64,000 nt of DNA. Source: Agelas oroides (Eukaryota; Porifera; Demospongiae; Agelasida; Agelasidae). The notes below the pieces were generated by a model. It saw only the letters and a list, made by a program, of their open reading frames with translations, was not told the origin of the DNA and did not search any database. Shown piece after piece: positions 33,078 through 44,545 of this stretch. The stretch spans positions 9,029,127 to 9,093,126 of the forward strand of contig OX422185.1 in NCBI GenBank assembly GCA_949130485.1. Direction: 5' to 3'. The position numbers and the translations under genes were made by a program. Position 1 is the stretch's first letter, and each line of letters starts with the position of its first letter.

Positions 33078-34820
33078 GTAAGTTTATATTGCATACAAGT
33101 TTGGTGGTTATGAGCATGATGCATTACATATTTCTTATTACACAAGTTCCCATCTATGATCAATCAACCAATCACATCTTCCCAAAAATTACACCCCAAG
33201 TGGAAAGGAAAAAAATATGTAGTAATGAATAAATAAATGAATGAATGCATTAAAATTAATTAGATAAGAGCCATACGAGTGCTTGCACATTCCTACTTTC
33301 TCTCCCAGGCTAACAAGGCCTACTCAACTTTGACCAGGCAGCTGAAAGCAGCTATCATTGAAGTGTCTATGGTCCAAGAGCTAAGGCTGAGAACTAATCC
33401 ATGGCGAGTGCATGAGGCGAAATATTTGCCACCCACAAAAGTGCCCTACAATCACACACAATTTCATGATTTCACATTGGCCAAGCTAGCTATTCATTTG
33501 CAGAACCTGCATGGGCATATGCATTTTTTTAAACCACTGCTAACCTGAGTTATGATCAAAGTATTGTCCCTTCAGTGACCACACCAACGTTACCCACAAC
33601 TGTCAGCTCTTGAGCCTTGTACACCAATCACAAGCTACATCTATTAGCTACACATTTCTGGTAGCAGATTCTCAATCCAGCACAGCTACACTCAGCTACA
33701 AGTCACTTTGACAGTTCAGTGAAGTGCGCACTTAGCTACTGGCTTGCTATACTTCAGCACATTCTGTGCATCAACACCACTTTTGATGGCAACAACGCTT
33801 CTTTAGAACACCAACCAATGTCTCTCAAAGGCTTTGCGTGGTGTTCTTAACTCCTACAGAACTCAGATGGAGGCAGCAGTTGCACATCAGTCTTCTGCCC
33901 AGCAGGTCAAATCACACTATAGCGATATATAGAAGTTGGCTGGCCATCTCGCCTCTGTGTGGCTTCAATTATCGCCAATTAGCATCCCCAAAAGCATCCT
34001 ACATTCTACATGCAATGGCTATGGTAAGAGCTGGATTTTGCACCTAGATATGATTCTGTGCAGTTACAGCCACACACGTACACACCAGCTGGTCAACTGG
34101 ATTTGAATCTCTGTTCTACAATTGCCCTATTGTAGCTAGGCTTCCACACTAGGTACCTTAACAATTTTGTAAATAGACAAAACAAGCTGGTTTGTCCACC
34201 TGCATTCAAATAACTGTTATCTTTCCACTTGGGGTGCGGTTAGCCTCAAAAGAAAAAAAAAAGCACATATGTTAAGCAAATTAACCCACTTCGCAGGACG
34301 TGTTTCAGCCAATACTAGGCGTTATCAGCTGTGCCGGGGTGACCGGGAGATGGGGACTGCTATCTCATGTAGGCGGCTGGCCTTATCCAAAGGTTGGTAG
34401 AAGCTCCTCAAAAGCACCATCTCTTCGTGCAGCTTTATGAAACACAGAAGAAAAGTTCATGAGTGTAGGGATGCATTTTTAAGAGTTTGAAGGACAACCG
34501 AAATTAATACTCCCTGCACGAGTGCAATACCCTGTATTGCACAGAAAGCGTGTGCTTTATTCACTATTATAAACATTGATCTATATAATCACATCTTTCA
34601 AATAATAAATCGTATAGAATTGTCTTGCAAACACCTAAGCAGTGTTTACAGTACACAATGCACAACAACCAATAGCATATTACTGTAGGCAATGTCTAAC
34701 AACTACACATGCAGACTCTATTATACATTATTTTAACACTATGAATGATCAAAGATTTATACTATGCAAACATAGAGTATAGAATAAAGATGTTAGTTTG
34801 TAATTGTCTTGATTGTTTAG
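33078..34820. other. Gene A intron 4 with an inverted-arm repeat
   Basis: CACCCCAAGTGGAAAG near 33192 is inverted at 34226-34241 (CTTTCCACTTGGGGTG), outlining a possible element of about 1.05 kb. A frame at 33309-33548 that happens to be in phase with the gene lies inside it and would disrupt the UPA domain, so I treat it as intronic. Another GTAGGGATG core occurs at 34467. Confidence 0.45.
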
Positions 34821-34992
34821 ATTGCTAGAACAGATGCAGATAAATTTCATTATGAAGGACAGTGTATCCCTCGATGTGAGCTGATGGTGGAGTGGAAGAG
34901 AGAGGGAAAGGCACAAGCTCCACTGCAACTTAATATCATCTTGAATGGAGCCAGAAGACCCAGGAATTTGAATCTTGTCTTGGACCCAGAAG
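34821..34992 (+). CDS. Gene A exon 5: UPA domain, end
   Basis: Acceptor GATTGTTTAG (phase 0) and donor GAAG then GTAGCT (phase 1). Fifty-seven residues: IARTDADKFHYEGQCIPRCE, then LMVEWKREGK and LNIILNGARRPRNLNLVLDP. This fits the last strands of UPA (D-x-F ... IP ... V ... L-x-L). The phase-1 end joins to the terminal Death exon at 42510 across a 7.5-kb, transposon-filled intron. Confidence 0.75.
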
Positions 34993-36239
34993 GTAGCTTA
35001 ACATTGTGAACTGTACTGTGTAGCTAGCAGGGTATCACCAGAAGCTTATGAACTGCTATGTGAGAAGGTGCGTTTTGGAGGTGCCAAATTCGACAGAGGA
35101 TGGGGGCAACTAATGTATGGTAGTTTGACGCTCCACACCACTTTGCGGTGCTCATACATAAGCTACTCACATATCACTGATACAACAACTGCAAACAGAT
35201 ATTCATATTCCATTAGATGTTACCCCAGCTGGTTTTGTGCTGTTGTTTCCAAGGGGAACTTTAGTGGGCCCTTCGCCAGACATGGCAGAATTTATTTGCC
35301 CCACACTTAAACCAAAGAGCAGACCTTTTAGTGGCTCCACTATAATGATCAAGAATCAAAGTTTTTAGTGGAGGGGGTCACTGACTTCCCCTTCTAGTAT
35401 GCATACTAATAGACTTATATTTTATATTTATTGCCTTGAGTTTGGGACTTAATGTCTTCTGCAGTGGAGCTCATTGATAGTGGCTGTGACCTGAGAATTT
35501 GGTCATAATAGTGGCCATAAACTTCATGCCGTCATTATTCGAATAGAGCGGTAGATCCAATTTAGCGGAAGAAACTCACTTTTTGCAATTTTTGTTGATC
35601 CAATTATGCGGACGGTAGCTGCACTAATTATTTTCGAGTGAGTCCAATTTAGCGGAAGAGCCGGCTAGTAAACACCATGAAGCGTTCTTCAAAACAGCGC
35701 CGTCACGGGCAGAATTAGTCTGTTTAGTGCACCAGGAAGCGTTGTTATCAAAACAACACTTCTGAATTCACTGCAGAGGCGTTGTAGTCAGCTCCCAGAC
35801 CTTGCTCTTATCAAAACAAGTACAGACAATTGTCGCTGGCAGACAGCGCGATGCTCAGACGATCGAATTTCCTGGAGCCTATATACTTAAGCTTATGGTA
35901 ATTTAGTACTGCAAGCAACACTCCCTGGGGCGAAGAAGCTGCGTGGCTAGTGCTTTTCTTGGAAAATGTGCTTCCATTACAGTGGTAGATCTAATCCAGC
36001 GGAAGAGATTAGGTTCCTGGAAGTTTTTTGAATCTGATCTAGCGGAAGCCAGATTTGAAATTATTTAATTTCCTACCAAATAATGACGGTAGGTGCCATT
36101 GAGAGGCTAGATTCGACTGGATAGCAACAGCCATGCTCGCACAACAAATGCTCTGGCATGAGACAGATCACATGATACACGCATTACATAATATTACATA
36201 ATCACAAAGGTAAGAACATTACACTGCTTCCTTCCTCAG
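34993..36239. repeat. Gene A intron 5, start; degenerate ATCCAATTTAGCGGAAG repeats
   Basis: The phrase (G/A)ATCCAATTTAGCGGAAG or a variant occurs near 35554, 35594, 35643, 35989 and 36043, amid otherwise unique AT-rich DNA. Probably parts of a decayed element. No gene is seen. Confidence 0.4.
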
Positions 36240-36245
36240 ATAAAT

Positions 36246-36663
36246 ATTCAAACACATACATATAAGAAAAAAAAGAGTTCATGAAATGTTCAGCAAGTAG
36301 TTCATATCACTCAGTTAATGAGACTTACTGTTCATAAACATTCTGTCCATATCGTCTGGTTGGTCTCCGGTCACGTCTGAGATATCGGTGTGGATCAGGT
36401 GACTCATTTCGTGGAACAGTTTCAGCATTATCCTCAGGCAATATGTCAATATATATTCAAACACATACATATAAGAAAAAAAAGAGTTCATGAAATGTTC
36501 AGCAAGTAGTTCATATCACTCAGTTAATGAGACTTACTGTTCATAAACATTCTGTCCATATCGTCTGGTTGGTCTCCGGTCACGTCTGAGATATCGGTGT
36601 GGATCAGGTGACTCATTTCGTGGAACAGTTTCAGCATTATCCTCAGGCAATATGTCCAGAATC
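36246..36663. repeat. 209-bp tandem duplication at the Gypsy pol 3' end
   Basis: ATTCAAACACATACATATAA at 36246 recurs at 36455, and the following 200 bases (GAGTTCATGAAATGTTCAGC, CGTCTGGTTGGTCTCCGGTC, TCATTTCGTGGAACAGTTTC) are nearly identical. The unit covers the C-terminal codons of the minus-strand integrase frame. Confidence 0.9.
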
Positions 36664-37713
36664 ATCAGATTGCGGACTAGGGTATCGAGAATTAATCTTC
36701 TTGAAATAGGAGACATTATGAGAAAATACTTTCCGTTTGAGGATGCCATTATCATTGTTCCCTTACGTCTCACCACAACAACCGGGAATGGATCAAACTT
36801 AGTTGACCACTTGTTTTGCTTTCTTTGACGGATCAACAGTGTCTCCAACTCGAATATTAGAGACTCTTGCTCTGGATCTCTTATCTGCATTCTCTCCTTT
36901 GCTCTTTCATCATTCTTTTGGACAGTCTGATCAATGTCAGAATTTCTCTTCGTCGAGATCTGGGGACGTTTCGTCTTGATCTTGCGATTGAACAACAGTT
37001 CAGATGGAGCAAAACCAGTTGTACTGTGAGGGGTAGCTCGATAGGTTAACAAAAATTGATAGAGATCCTTTTGCCAATCTCTACCATCAGCATGTGGTGC
37101 TTCGATCGCTTTAGTGACTGGCTTCAGGAAGTTCTCTGCTTCGGAATTTGCCTGGGGCCGTAGAGAAGTAATTCGTGAGTGCTTTATTCCTTTCTCCTCC
37201 ATGTACACCTTGATTTCTTCACTTGCAAATGGTGGACCGTTGTCACTTTTTCCAACTCTCGGAATTCCATGTGTGGCAAAGATTCTTTAGTATCGTTGAG
37301 TGGGCTGCTGTGGAGTGTACAATTTCAACTTCAGGATATCGAGAATAGGCATCGATGACTACAAACAAATATTCTCCTGTCGGGAATGGACCACAAAAGT
37401 CCATGTGGACAGTGCACCATGGTTCTGGAGGTAGGGGAGACATCTGAAGAGGGTCTGGACGATTTTCAGGATCACTTGCTTGACACAAGACACACTGATT
37501 TATCATCTCCTTCACGTCATGATCAATTTTTGGGAACCATATTTTCTCACGCAACAACTTCTTGGTCTTTACGAGGCCTTGATGACCTTCGTGGGCTATG
37601 GATATGGCTCTCTGACGAAGTGAGTTTGGCATCACTATGCGATTACCACGCAGAATGACATCTGCGTCTTGGCTCACCGTCAATTTGTCTCTGATTCTGC
37701 CAAATAACTGCAA
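36534..37713 (-). pseudogene. Gypsy-like integrase, frameshifted
   Basis: Reading leftwards from 37713, the HHCC zinc domain appears (IAHEGHQGLVKTKKLL, then INQCVLCQ). The catalytic core follows: HMDFCGPFPTGEYLFVVIDA with the first D, and after a frameshift near 37230-37290 the third acidic site in RPQANSEAENFLKP. The C-terminal part (YRATPHSTTGFAPSELLFNR) ends at 36534. Integrase would insert retrotransposon cDNA into the chromosome; this copy is broken. Part of a Gypsy element lying antisense in intron 5 of gene A. Confidence 0.85.
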
Positions 37714-38664
37714 CTCTGTTAGATCGACTCCTTCAGGTGTGTGGTCGGCATTTGTTTCCCACTGATCATCTGTATGAGATGTTGTAATGTTCTGTCATCT
37801 TTGGTGTATTACTGAGAAATCGTACCCTTGAAGTCGTAGGTTCCACCGTTCAATACATGCAGGTGGTTTCGACTTCAGATAGTCAAAGATCAACTGAACT
37901 GGGTGGCAATCTGTGAAGAGGGTGAAGTGTCCGCCGTACAGGTATATGTGTAGCCTTTCTATGGCCCAGACTAATTGCCAAGCTAGGCTTCTCTCTTGGT
38001 TTGTGAGTACTGGCGTTCCACTGGAGACAGCGATCTGCTTGCATATGCAACAACTCTTCGATCCTCTTGTCCGGAAGTTTTCTGAGTTAGGATCGCTGAT
38101 AGACCCCAAGGTGATGCATCAGTGAACAATTCCGTTTCCTTGATTTGGTCAAAGTAAGCCACAACTGTGTCACTGGTCAGCAATTGCTTAATTATTTTGA
38201 AAGACATCTTGTGCTCCTCTGTCCACCGAAATGGAGTGCCTTTTCTTGTTAGCTCGCGAAGGGGCTGAGAGACATCACTACATTTTCGGAATAAACCTAG
38301 CACAATATGTTGCCATTCCCAGAAAACTTCTGACACCACTGGCGGGGGTTGGTGGACTGGCATTGTGGATTGCTTGGACCTTCTTTGGATTGGGAGAGAT
38401 TCCTTCGGCTGAAAACACAAATCCGAAGAATGCCAGTGAGTGCTTATTGAACTCACACTTTGACTTGTTCAGCATCTGACTTGTTCAGCATCAGCCTGAC
38501 ATCTGAAAACTTCTGGAACATCGCTTGCAGGGCTTTGTCATGGGCATCTTGGGTTTTTGTGAACACAATGACATAATCGCTGATGTTCAATACTCCTTGA
38601 ATGTCACGAATTTGCTCATTGATGGTGTTCTGAAATATCTCACTTGCTGAATTGGTACCAAAAT
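37714..38664 (-). pseudogene. Gypsy-like reverse transcriptase end and RNase H, truncated and frameshifted
   Basis: From the right: reverse transcriptase remnant (NSASEIFQNTINEQIRDIQG, then ISDYVIVFT where the family has two adjacent aspartates, so the catalytic pair is lost). Next come KSKCEFNKHSLAFFGFVFSA and GVRSFLGMATYCARF. The RNase H region follows: ELFTDASPWGLSAIL, YASRSLSPVERQYSQTKREA and, in a further frame, WAIERLHIYLYGGHFTLFTD. Frameshifts lie near 38000 and 38330-38460. The element is cut off abruptly at 38664, where the R1 repeat begins. Confidence 0.8.
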
Positions 38665-40075
38665 TTTAGGAATAGTAAGAGAAAAGAGAGATGGGATGGA
38701 GGCCAAGGGGAAAATGCATGGTTTGTAAAGTAAAAAAGTATAGAACTTTGTTGTTCAAAGGAACCACGAAAGAGTTGTCGTAAACATCGGAACATTAAAC
38801 TTCTTTATTTAGGTTAGACACCAAACCATAGAAATCTATGGGATTTAGAAGCCCAAGAAATACCTTGTATAATACCTAAGTGCAAAGCGTGCATTTCATG
38901 AGGCTTTATGCAGGCATTATAAATCCCTTAGATCTCTACACTGCGATGTCAAACCGATTTAGACCATGGCTACTTACCGTCAAACTGTTACTGCAATGGT
39001 GTCTTACAACTTGGTATTACGTGACCTCTGTTGGGATGAAGTCTACAGAGAGTTTTTCTGTGAACCCAATAGTAGTCCACGTGAATTGGGAGCAGCTGAG
39101 CAACTGCCCGTTTCAGCAGCTGCCTCCTCGAGTGCAGGAGTTTTGAATGAAGCCAATGTTAACTCACTGCTACTAGCTGCACTAAAGCAGTTCGAGGACC
39201 AAGCTACCGTTCGGCTGCTACGGAGGGATATGAAGACTTAGGCACAAGGATACTTTTGATGTAAATGACCAAAACAAGCAAATTTGAAATTTGAAAATGA
39301 AATAGTTAGTGTTCTAAGTTGCCAGCTGGTGTTCTAAGTATCAGGTACCTAGTGTCTAGGTGAGTTACAGGCCTATATAGCCATTGACCAATCAGGTTCC
39401 AGAATGACTTCCAGCTTTAGTCTGAATGGAAGTAGAAACTGCTGCCCTTGCTATTAAGTACATGTGCTCATTGTGTGGAGTCCTAACATACATTTTATTT
39501 ACAGCAGCCCCAACAATACATACTTCTCCTGGAAGCATGCACAGATCCTCTCTCTACATTTTGCGTTGTGCCACCTGACCTTGGCTGTTGCAGTCTTCAC
39601 ATAGGTCAGCTGCTGCTTCTTATCGATGATATTATCTAAACACGTGCTCAGTTGAGCTTCCGGGGCGTACCTGCTATGAATAATATTATAATCTAACAAA
39701 ATGGTGTAGGTTACCTGAAAATCGCCGACTAGTTCGAGTTCTTTCTTTGAGAACGATAGGTGGTGAGTACAATACCTGATGATTTATGCTGTTCTTTTTG
39801 TGTGTGAATCATTGTAATAGCTTCAGCCGTTGTCGTGCTATCGTGATGGAGAAAAGAAAGAAGAAAGTAGACAATTTGCCCGTTTTAGCAACTTGCCGGT
39901 CTGGCACTTTAGCGATGCTTTCCAGCACAGTTAACGATCCTGTTGCCCATGGAAGCACTCGATAATGCCTGATATGGCTCATGGAGGCCGTTGACTGATC
40001 TAACGCAGACATTTCAAGTGGGTCATTTGTGCACTTTTAATGTGGCCGCCATTTTTATCGGGGTCATCCCTACAT
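38664..40075 (+). mobile_element. Repeat family R1, copy 2
   Basis: Inverse of 11292-12955. One end is CTATTCCTAA/TTTTAGGAATAG against the Gypsy pol remnant, the other is GGGGTCATCCCTACATA at 40061. A 91-codon frame at 38966-39238 is open here but stopped or inverted in copy 1, so I do not call it a gene. No terminal inverted repeat or target duplication is clear; the class is unknown. Confidence 0.6.
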
Positions 40076-40080
40076 ATTAC

Positions 40081-40358
40081 ACAAGACTTGAAAAAACATT
40101 AAAAATGTAAAAGGATGTAGGGATGGCATGCCAAAAAGCATGCAAACAAGGTAGGGATGATATAATAGTGAAGGTAAATTAACAAAGCCTCATCCCTGCA
40201 TCTTTTTCACATTAGTTTGCAACTGTAATGTAAAAAGATGTAGGGATAGGGCTTTGTAAATTTACCTTCACTATTATATCATCCCTACCTTGTTTGCATG
40301 CTTTTTGGCATGCCATCCCTACATCCTTTTACATTTTTAATGTTTTTTCAAGTCTTGT
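40081..40358. mobile_element. 278-bp near-perfect palindrome, GTAGGGATG family
   Basis: ACAAGACTTGAAAAAACATT at the left is mirrored exactly at the right. Arms of about 125 bases contain GGATGTAGGGATGGCATGCC and AAGCATGCAAACAAGGTAGG. It directly abuts R1 copy 2. It is non-coding; single strands would form a long hairpin. Confidence 0.85.
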
Positions 40359-41327
40359 TTCTGTACTTTTTTGATGTTAATCTCAGTTACAGTTAGACCT
40401 AAGCCTATGAAGAAATTTTTCTTTCAAAACTTGAAACGGGATTGACAATTTAGTAGTGGTTCCAAGCATATGATAACTTTGCCAGCTAGAATCTGATGAG
40501 GGCCAACCACTCTCCGGAGCTTCGCACGATAAACCGATCTCCTGAATGTGTGGCCTGACGACTGACCAGCTGCAGCACAGTTTACTAAAGCTGTGAGTAG
40601 CTACTTTATTTAGTGTAGCTATAAGTTAGCAGCTGAATGCAGCGCCTTACCTGTGTGGCGTTCGTAAACCTTGCCCACTACGGGAAGAGACCGTGCCGGC
40701 CGTGCGCGTGGTCCACTCGCGATTTCGCTCGTGCACTAGCCTCGTTCCCAAACAATGTGATCGTGGTATTTGGCCTGGGAACGAGACTACATGTGCGCAT
40801 GCGTACAACATTAGAAAATGGCGTCCTTCGCAACGGACAGCAACCACAGAGTGTTGTGAATGGCTTTTATCGACCAGGGTGAATTTGAGACTATGAAGAC
40901 GCTGAGTGGTTGGGAAGCTGCGCACTGTGATGAGCATCCGTTTCGTGCTAAAATCAAGGTGAGTGCTTGAACCGTTTTTGAGTTATCGTTGTTTGAACAA
41001 AAGTCGTAACAAGAAAGAAAGAAAGAAGAATACGAAAAATGGCACTTTTGCTATCGCACACTTTTGTGTTTAGCTGTCTTCCGCGTGGCTTTTGGCCACT
41101 TATATGAGTCTTGCTGATCACAAAGGCACTCAAAGAGGAAGCCTGGATGCTTAAATAAACTTTTTGCGTGTTTGTGGTGAAGTTATACGGCTTTTGCTTA
41201 AGTATTGCATATATTGCGCGTCGGCGCCATCCCTACATAGAGAGTCTACCGACTCTCTGATATGGCGTACTACCGTACACCATGATAACAAAAAAGGACC
41301 AATCACGTGGGATATTTTACAGATATA
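40359..41327. other. Gene A intron 5, mid part
   Basis: 40359-40470 is related (inverted) to 4673-4790. A 53-bp hairpin, TAGCCTCGTTCCCAAA to GGCCTGGGAACGAGACTA, sits at 40737-40789. CATCCCTACATAGAGAGTCT with the palindrome AGAGTC(T)ACCGACTCTC at 41231-41262 echoes 8936-8960. No exon is recognised. Confidence 0.45.
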
Positions 41328-41453
41328 CCACAGGCTAACGTGGTTACAGGATATACACAAGGCAGTTATTCCATAATTTAGAAGCCAAGGCGTAGCCGAG
41401 CCTTCTAATTGGATAACTGCTGATTGCTATCCTGTGACTACGCTAGCCTGTGG
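41328..41453. mobile_element. 126-bp foldback repeat
   Basis: CCACAGGCTAACGTGGTTAC and ACAGGATATACACAAGGCAG at the left are mirrored by TATCCTGTGACTACGCTAGC and CTGTGG at the right, around the centre GAAGCCAAGGC / GCCGAGCCTTC. No target duplication found. Confidence 0.6.
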
Positions 41454-42509
41454 TTTAACTAGCGTGTACTACACAATACACATGGTTTCACTGTGTGGCC
41501 GGCGGCCCGGCGCTATCAAATTTATATAAATAGTACTATACTACATACGGCTTCACTGTGCGCTCAGCGCTGTCGAGTTTAAACTTGCTGCAACTCAGTT
41601 GTGCTCTTTGCCGAGGCGATGGCTCGTTTGGCTAGGAAAGACGTGGTTTCTCCATCTCTGTTGGCATGCATCGACCCTAATTGGAACTTACACGATGGCG
41701 TTTAACTACTCTAATTGGTACTTGTAAGTACTCCTTTTGGTTTACAGTATATAAACTCAGCGCGGTGACTTTAATCCACCCACGCAGTGTAGTACAAATA
41801 ATAGTTATGAATACACTGCTTTTTGACAAGTACATTTCTGTTTAGCTTTGCGTGCACTCTTAAGCCACTGAAACATAGGTTGTGATATAAATTGGGACCT
41901 CACATTGACAAACACTGCAGAGTACTGGGAGCACATATAAAGTATCAATAGCTAATGTCTCATTGGCGAACACCTGTTAGAACTCGTGTAGTACAACAAT
42001 AAAACCACAGTGGGATTGTGCAGACAAAAGATAAACAGATCCATCTAGTATTTCTTACATGGCAGTGACAGTCTTGTGCAGATAATAATTGGATTGTAAT
42101 TGACAATGAATTTGGTATTTCTAGCATGAGAAATTTGGCAGTGGCAGTCTCTGTTATTTGTTTCCACTCTGCAGGCGTAGTAGCATCTCCACCAACAGAT
42201 GCTTATGCATTACATACCATCTAATGCACCTCCCTCATACCTCGTATTTTGCAGCACTTATATTTGAGGGAATCGTTTGTGTGTTCTGTTCTGCAGGAGC
42301 ACTTGCAGCATCAGCTTGCTCCACCACAGCCAATATATTTTGTGAGTCTATATTGAACTACACAATTGTGTACATACAAAACATCATGTGAATGAACGCA
42401 TATAGAATTTTGCAATGTTTTATAATTAGTATTCATTACAAGTACACTGTGTTTGTTATAGCACATGTGCTGATGTGTGCTATAGGTTATCTTCTCTCCT
42501 TCCTCACAG
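41454..42509. other. Gene A intron 5, end
   Basis: AT-rich, no exon recognised. The acceptor before the last exon is strong: TTCTCTCCTTCCTCACAG. Confidence 0.5.
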
Positions 42510-42820
42510 CAATGAAGCCAACACTGACACAGCTGACAATAATGAAGACAATAAGAGGAGAGAAGATCAAGATCATTGAGTCGGTGGCACCACAATGGAA
42601 AAAACTAGGAGATCTCCTTGATTTTGACCCTGAAGGCCGAACTCTTGAGCTCATTGCAGCAAACAACCAGCTGAACGATGTTGTTGCATGCTGCCGAGAG
42701 ATGTTTGTAACCTGGTTGAAAGGCAATGGAAGGGAGGCCACCTGGGAGGTGCTTATTGAACTGCTTGATGATAATGACCAATCAGAACTTGCCAAGAAAA
42801 TCAAAACTGCCCTTCAGTAG
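42510..42820 (+). CDS. Gene A exon 6: C-terminal Death domain and stop
   Basis: Acceptor CTTCCTCACAG (phase 1) leads into about 103 residues ending with TAG at 42818-42820. VAPQWKKLGDLLDFDPEGRT (helices 1-2), then VVACCREMFVTWLKGNGREA and TWEVLIELLDDNDQSELAKK (helices 4-6), are a clear Death-domain pattern. A Death domain directly after ZU5-UPA and at the very C-terminus is the arrangement of UNC5 and PIDD, where it binds partners such as RAIDD or DAP kinase; the partner here is unknown. Adding this exon makes the total coding length 1800 bases, exactly 600 codons with the stop, which supports the chain of exons. Confidence 0.87.
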
Positions 42821-43998
42821 TACTTTTGACTCCCTGATCATGAATAGTGCATCTAGTGTTTTCTTTACTCGTGCTGTTGTATGTGCATCAATACCAACAC
42901 CTTATCTGTGTGTTATGTACATTTTTATAGTATTTTCCACAGCTTTTTAATCTGAGATATTGCACTAGTGGTCATGCTAAGTTTTCAGGTGGGCAGTGCT
43001 GCATGTTAATGATTGGAGTTAATACAAAGGACAAGCATAAATGCTTGATGATCACTAGTCCACTGAGAGAGATATATGAAGCTTGAGGTTTGATGTTCAC
43101 CAGTCCACTGTGATAGAACTATACAGCTTGAGGCTTGATGTTCACTACAATCATGCAACTATGTACAACAACTAGCCAGGCTATTTTATGTATGTTGCAC
43201 GGCCACCATTCTCCAATCTAGTGGAAAATTCCTAGAGAAATTTTTGTGATCCTATTATGAGGTAGGCTACAAATTGCCTCATAGCCAGCTAGGACATGTG
43301 GGAGGAGTCTAGGTATATATGTAGCTTCTATTCCTCAATTTGCCATACGTGTAGTGCTGAAGCTATAGCTACAGCAAGGAACAGTAGTTTGCAGGAGACT
43401 TTGTTCTGTGTGAGTCACATTGATTTAGGAGACACTATACAAAACATGTCTAATACACGTGTTTCCGCAATATAATAGGAATAAGATAACACTAATTCCT
43501 CAGATCTAGAATAATCCAGAAATGAAGGCCACATCTTACACAAGAAGTTCCTGGAAGTAAAGTTTACCATGACCACCTATTACCAGGTAACATACAGCCT
43601 GCAGAAGCAGTGGTGGTAAAGCTAGGGGTTGGGGATGAGGGTGGGGAGTGACTGTATATTCAAAGTCACAAGCAATGTTATTAGAAGTGATACTAATACC
43701 AAAAGCAGTCTATACCAGAATTTTATCAGTAACAACAACAGCATACTTATCAGAAATGCGCATATTACCTGTATAGTAGCACATACACATGAGTGGGCAA
43801 TGTTTGGATACTAGCTTGAAAGCTTGAACACAAGCAAATGTGAAGGAGATGCAAGTGTGCAAAGTGGAAAGTTGCAGTTGATGCCATCATTGTTTCACAA
43901 ATATACAGTACTCCACACTTGAAGAACATGAATTGGTAGGAATTTGCCAAATCCCATATTTAATCCGCCCACCAAATTTTCCCGCTATATGGTACATG
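42821..43998. other. Region downstream of gene A
   Basis: Probably starts with the 3' untranslated region. I see no canonical AATAAA close to the stop. Two diverged tandem blocks with CTTGATG(A)T and TCA(C)TAGTCCACTG occur at 43045-43150. Otherwise unremarkable. Confidence 0.4.
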
Positions 43999-44545
43999 AT
44001 GTGTATGCCCTCCCCTCATTTACCTACCACATGTACACCCTGCCTTCCCCCTCACTCACCCACGTGTACACCCTCCTCCCCCTCATTCGCCCATACATGT
44101 ACACCCTCCTCCCCCTCATTCACCCACGTGTATATCCTGCCTCCCCCTCACTCACCCACGTGTACACACTCCTCCCCCTAATTCACCCATACATGTACAC
44201 CCTCCTCCCCCTCATTCACCCACGTGTACACCCTCCTCCCCCTCATTCACCCACGTGTACACCCTGCCTCCCCCTCATTCACCCATACATGTACACCCTC
44301 CTCCCCCTCATTCACCCACGTGTACACCCTGCCTCCTCCTCATTCACCCACGTGTACACCATGCCTTCCCCTCACTCACCCACGTGTACACCCTGCCTCT
44401 CCCTCATTCACCCATACATGTACATCCTCCTCCCCATCATTTACCCATACATGTACACCCTCCTCCCCCTCATTCACCCACGTGTACACCATGCCTCCCC
44501 CTCATTCACCCACGTGTACACCCTCCTCCCTCTCATTCACCCACA
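43999..44545. repeat. Minisatellite, 31-34-bp unit (CACCCACGTGTACACCCT...)
   Basis: About 16-17 units of CACCCACGTGTACACCCT followed by CCTCCCCCTCATT. Variants have CATACATGTACA in place of CACGTGTACA. Because 31 is not a multiple of three and no unit contains a stop in any frame, all three plus-strand frames stay open for over 200 codons. These Pro/His/Thr-rich frames are repeat artefacts. Confidence 0.9.

Noticed and set aside
33309-33548. In-phase candidate exon after gene A exon 4
   Set aside because: Joining exon 4 directly to 34821 gives a continuous UPA pattern, and this frame lies inside an inverted-arm repeat. Kept only as a finding about a possible alternative form.
38966-39238. 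91-codon frame in R1 copy 2
   Set aside because: The same sequence in R1 copy 1 is stopped and partly inverted, so there is no sign of coding constraint.
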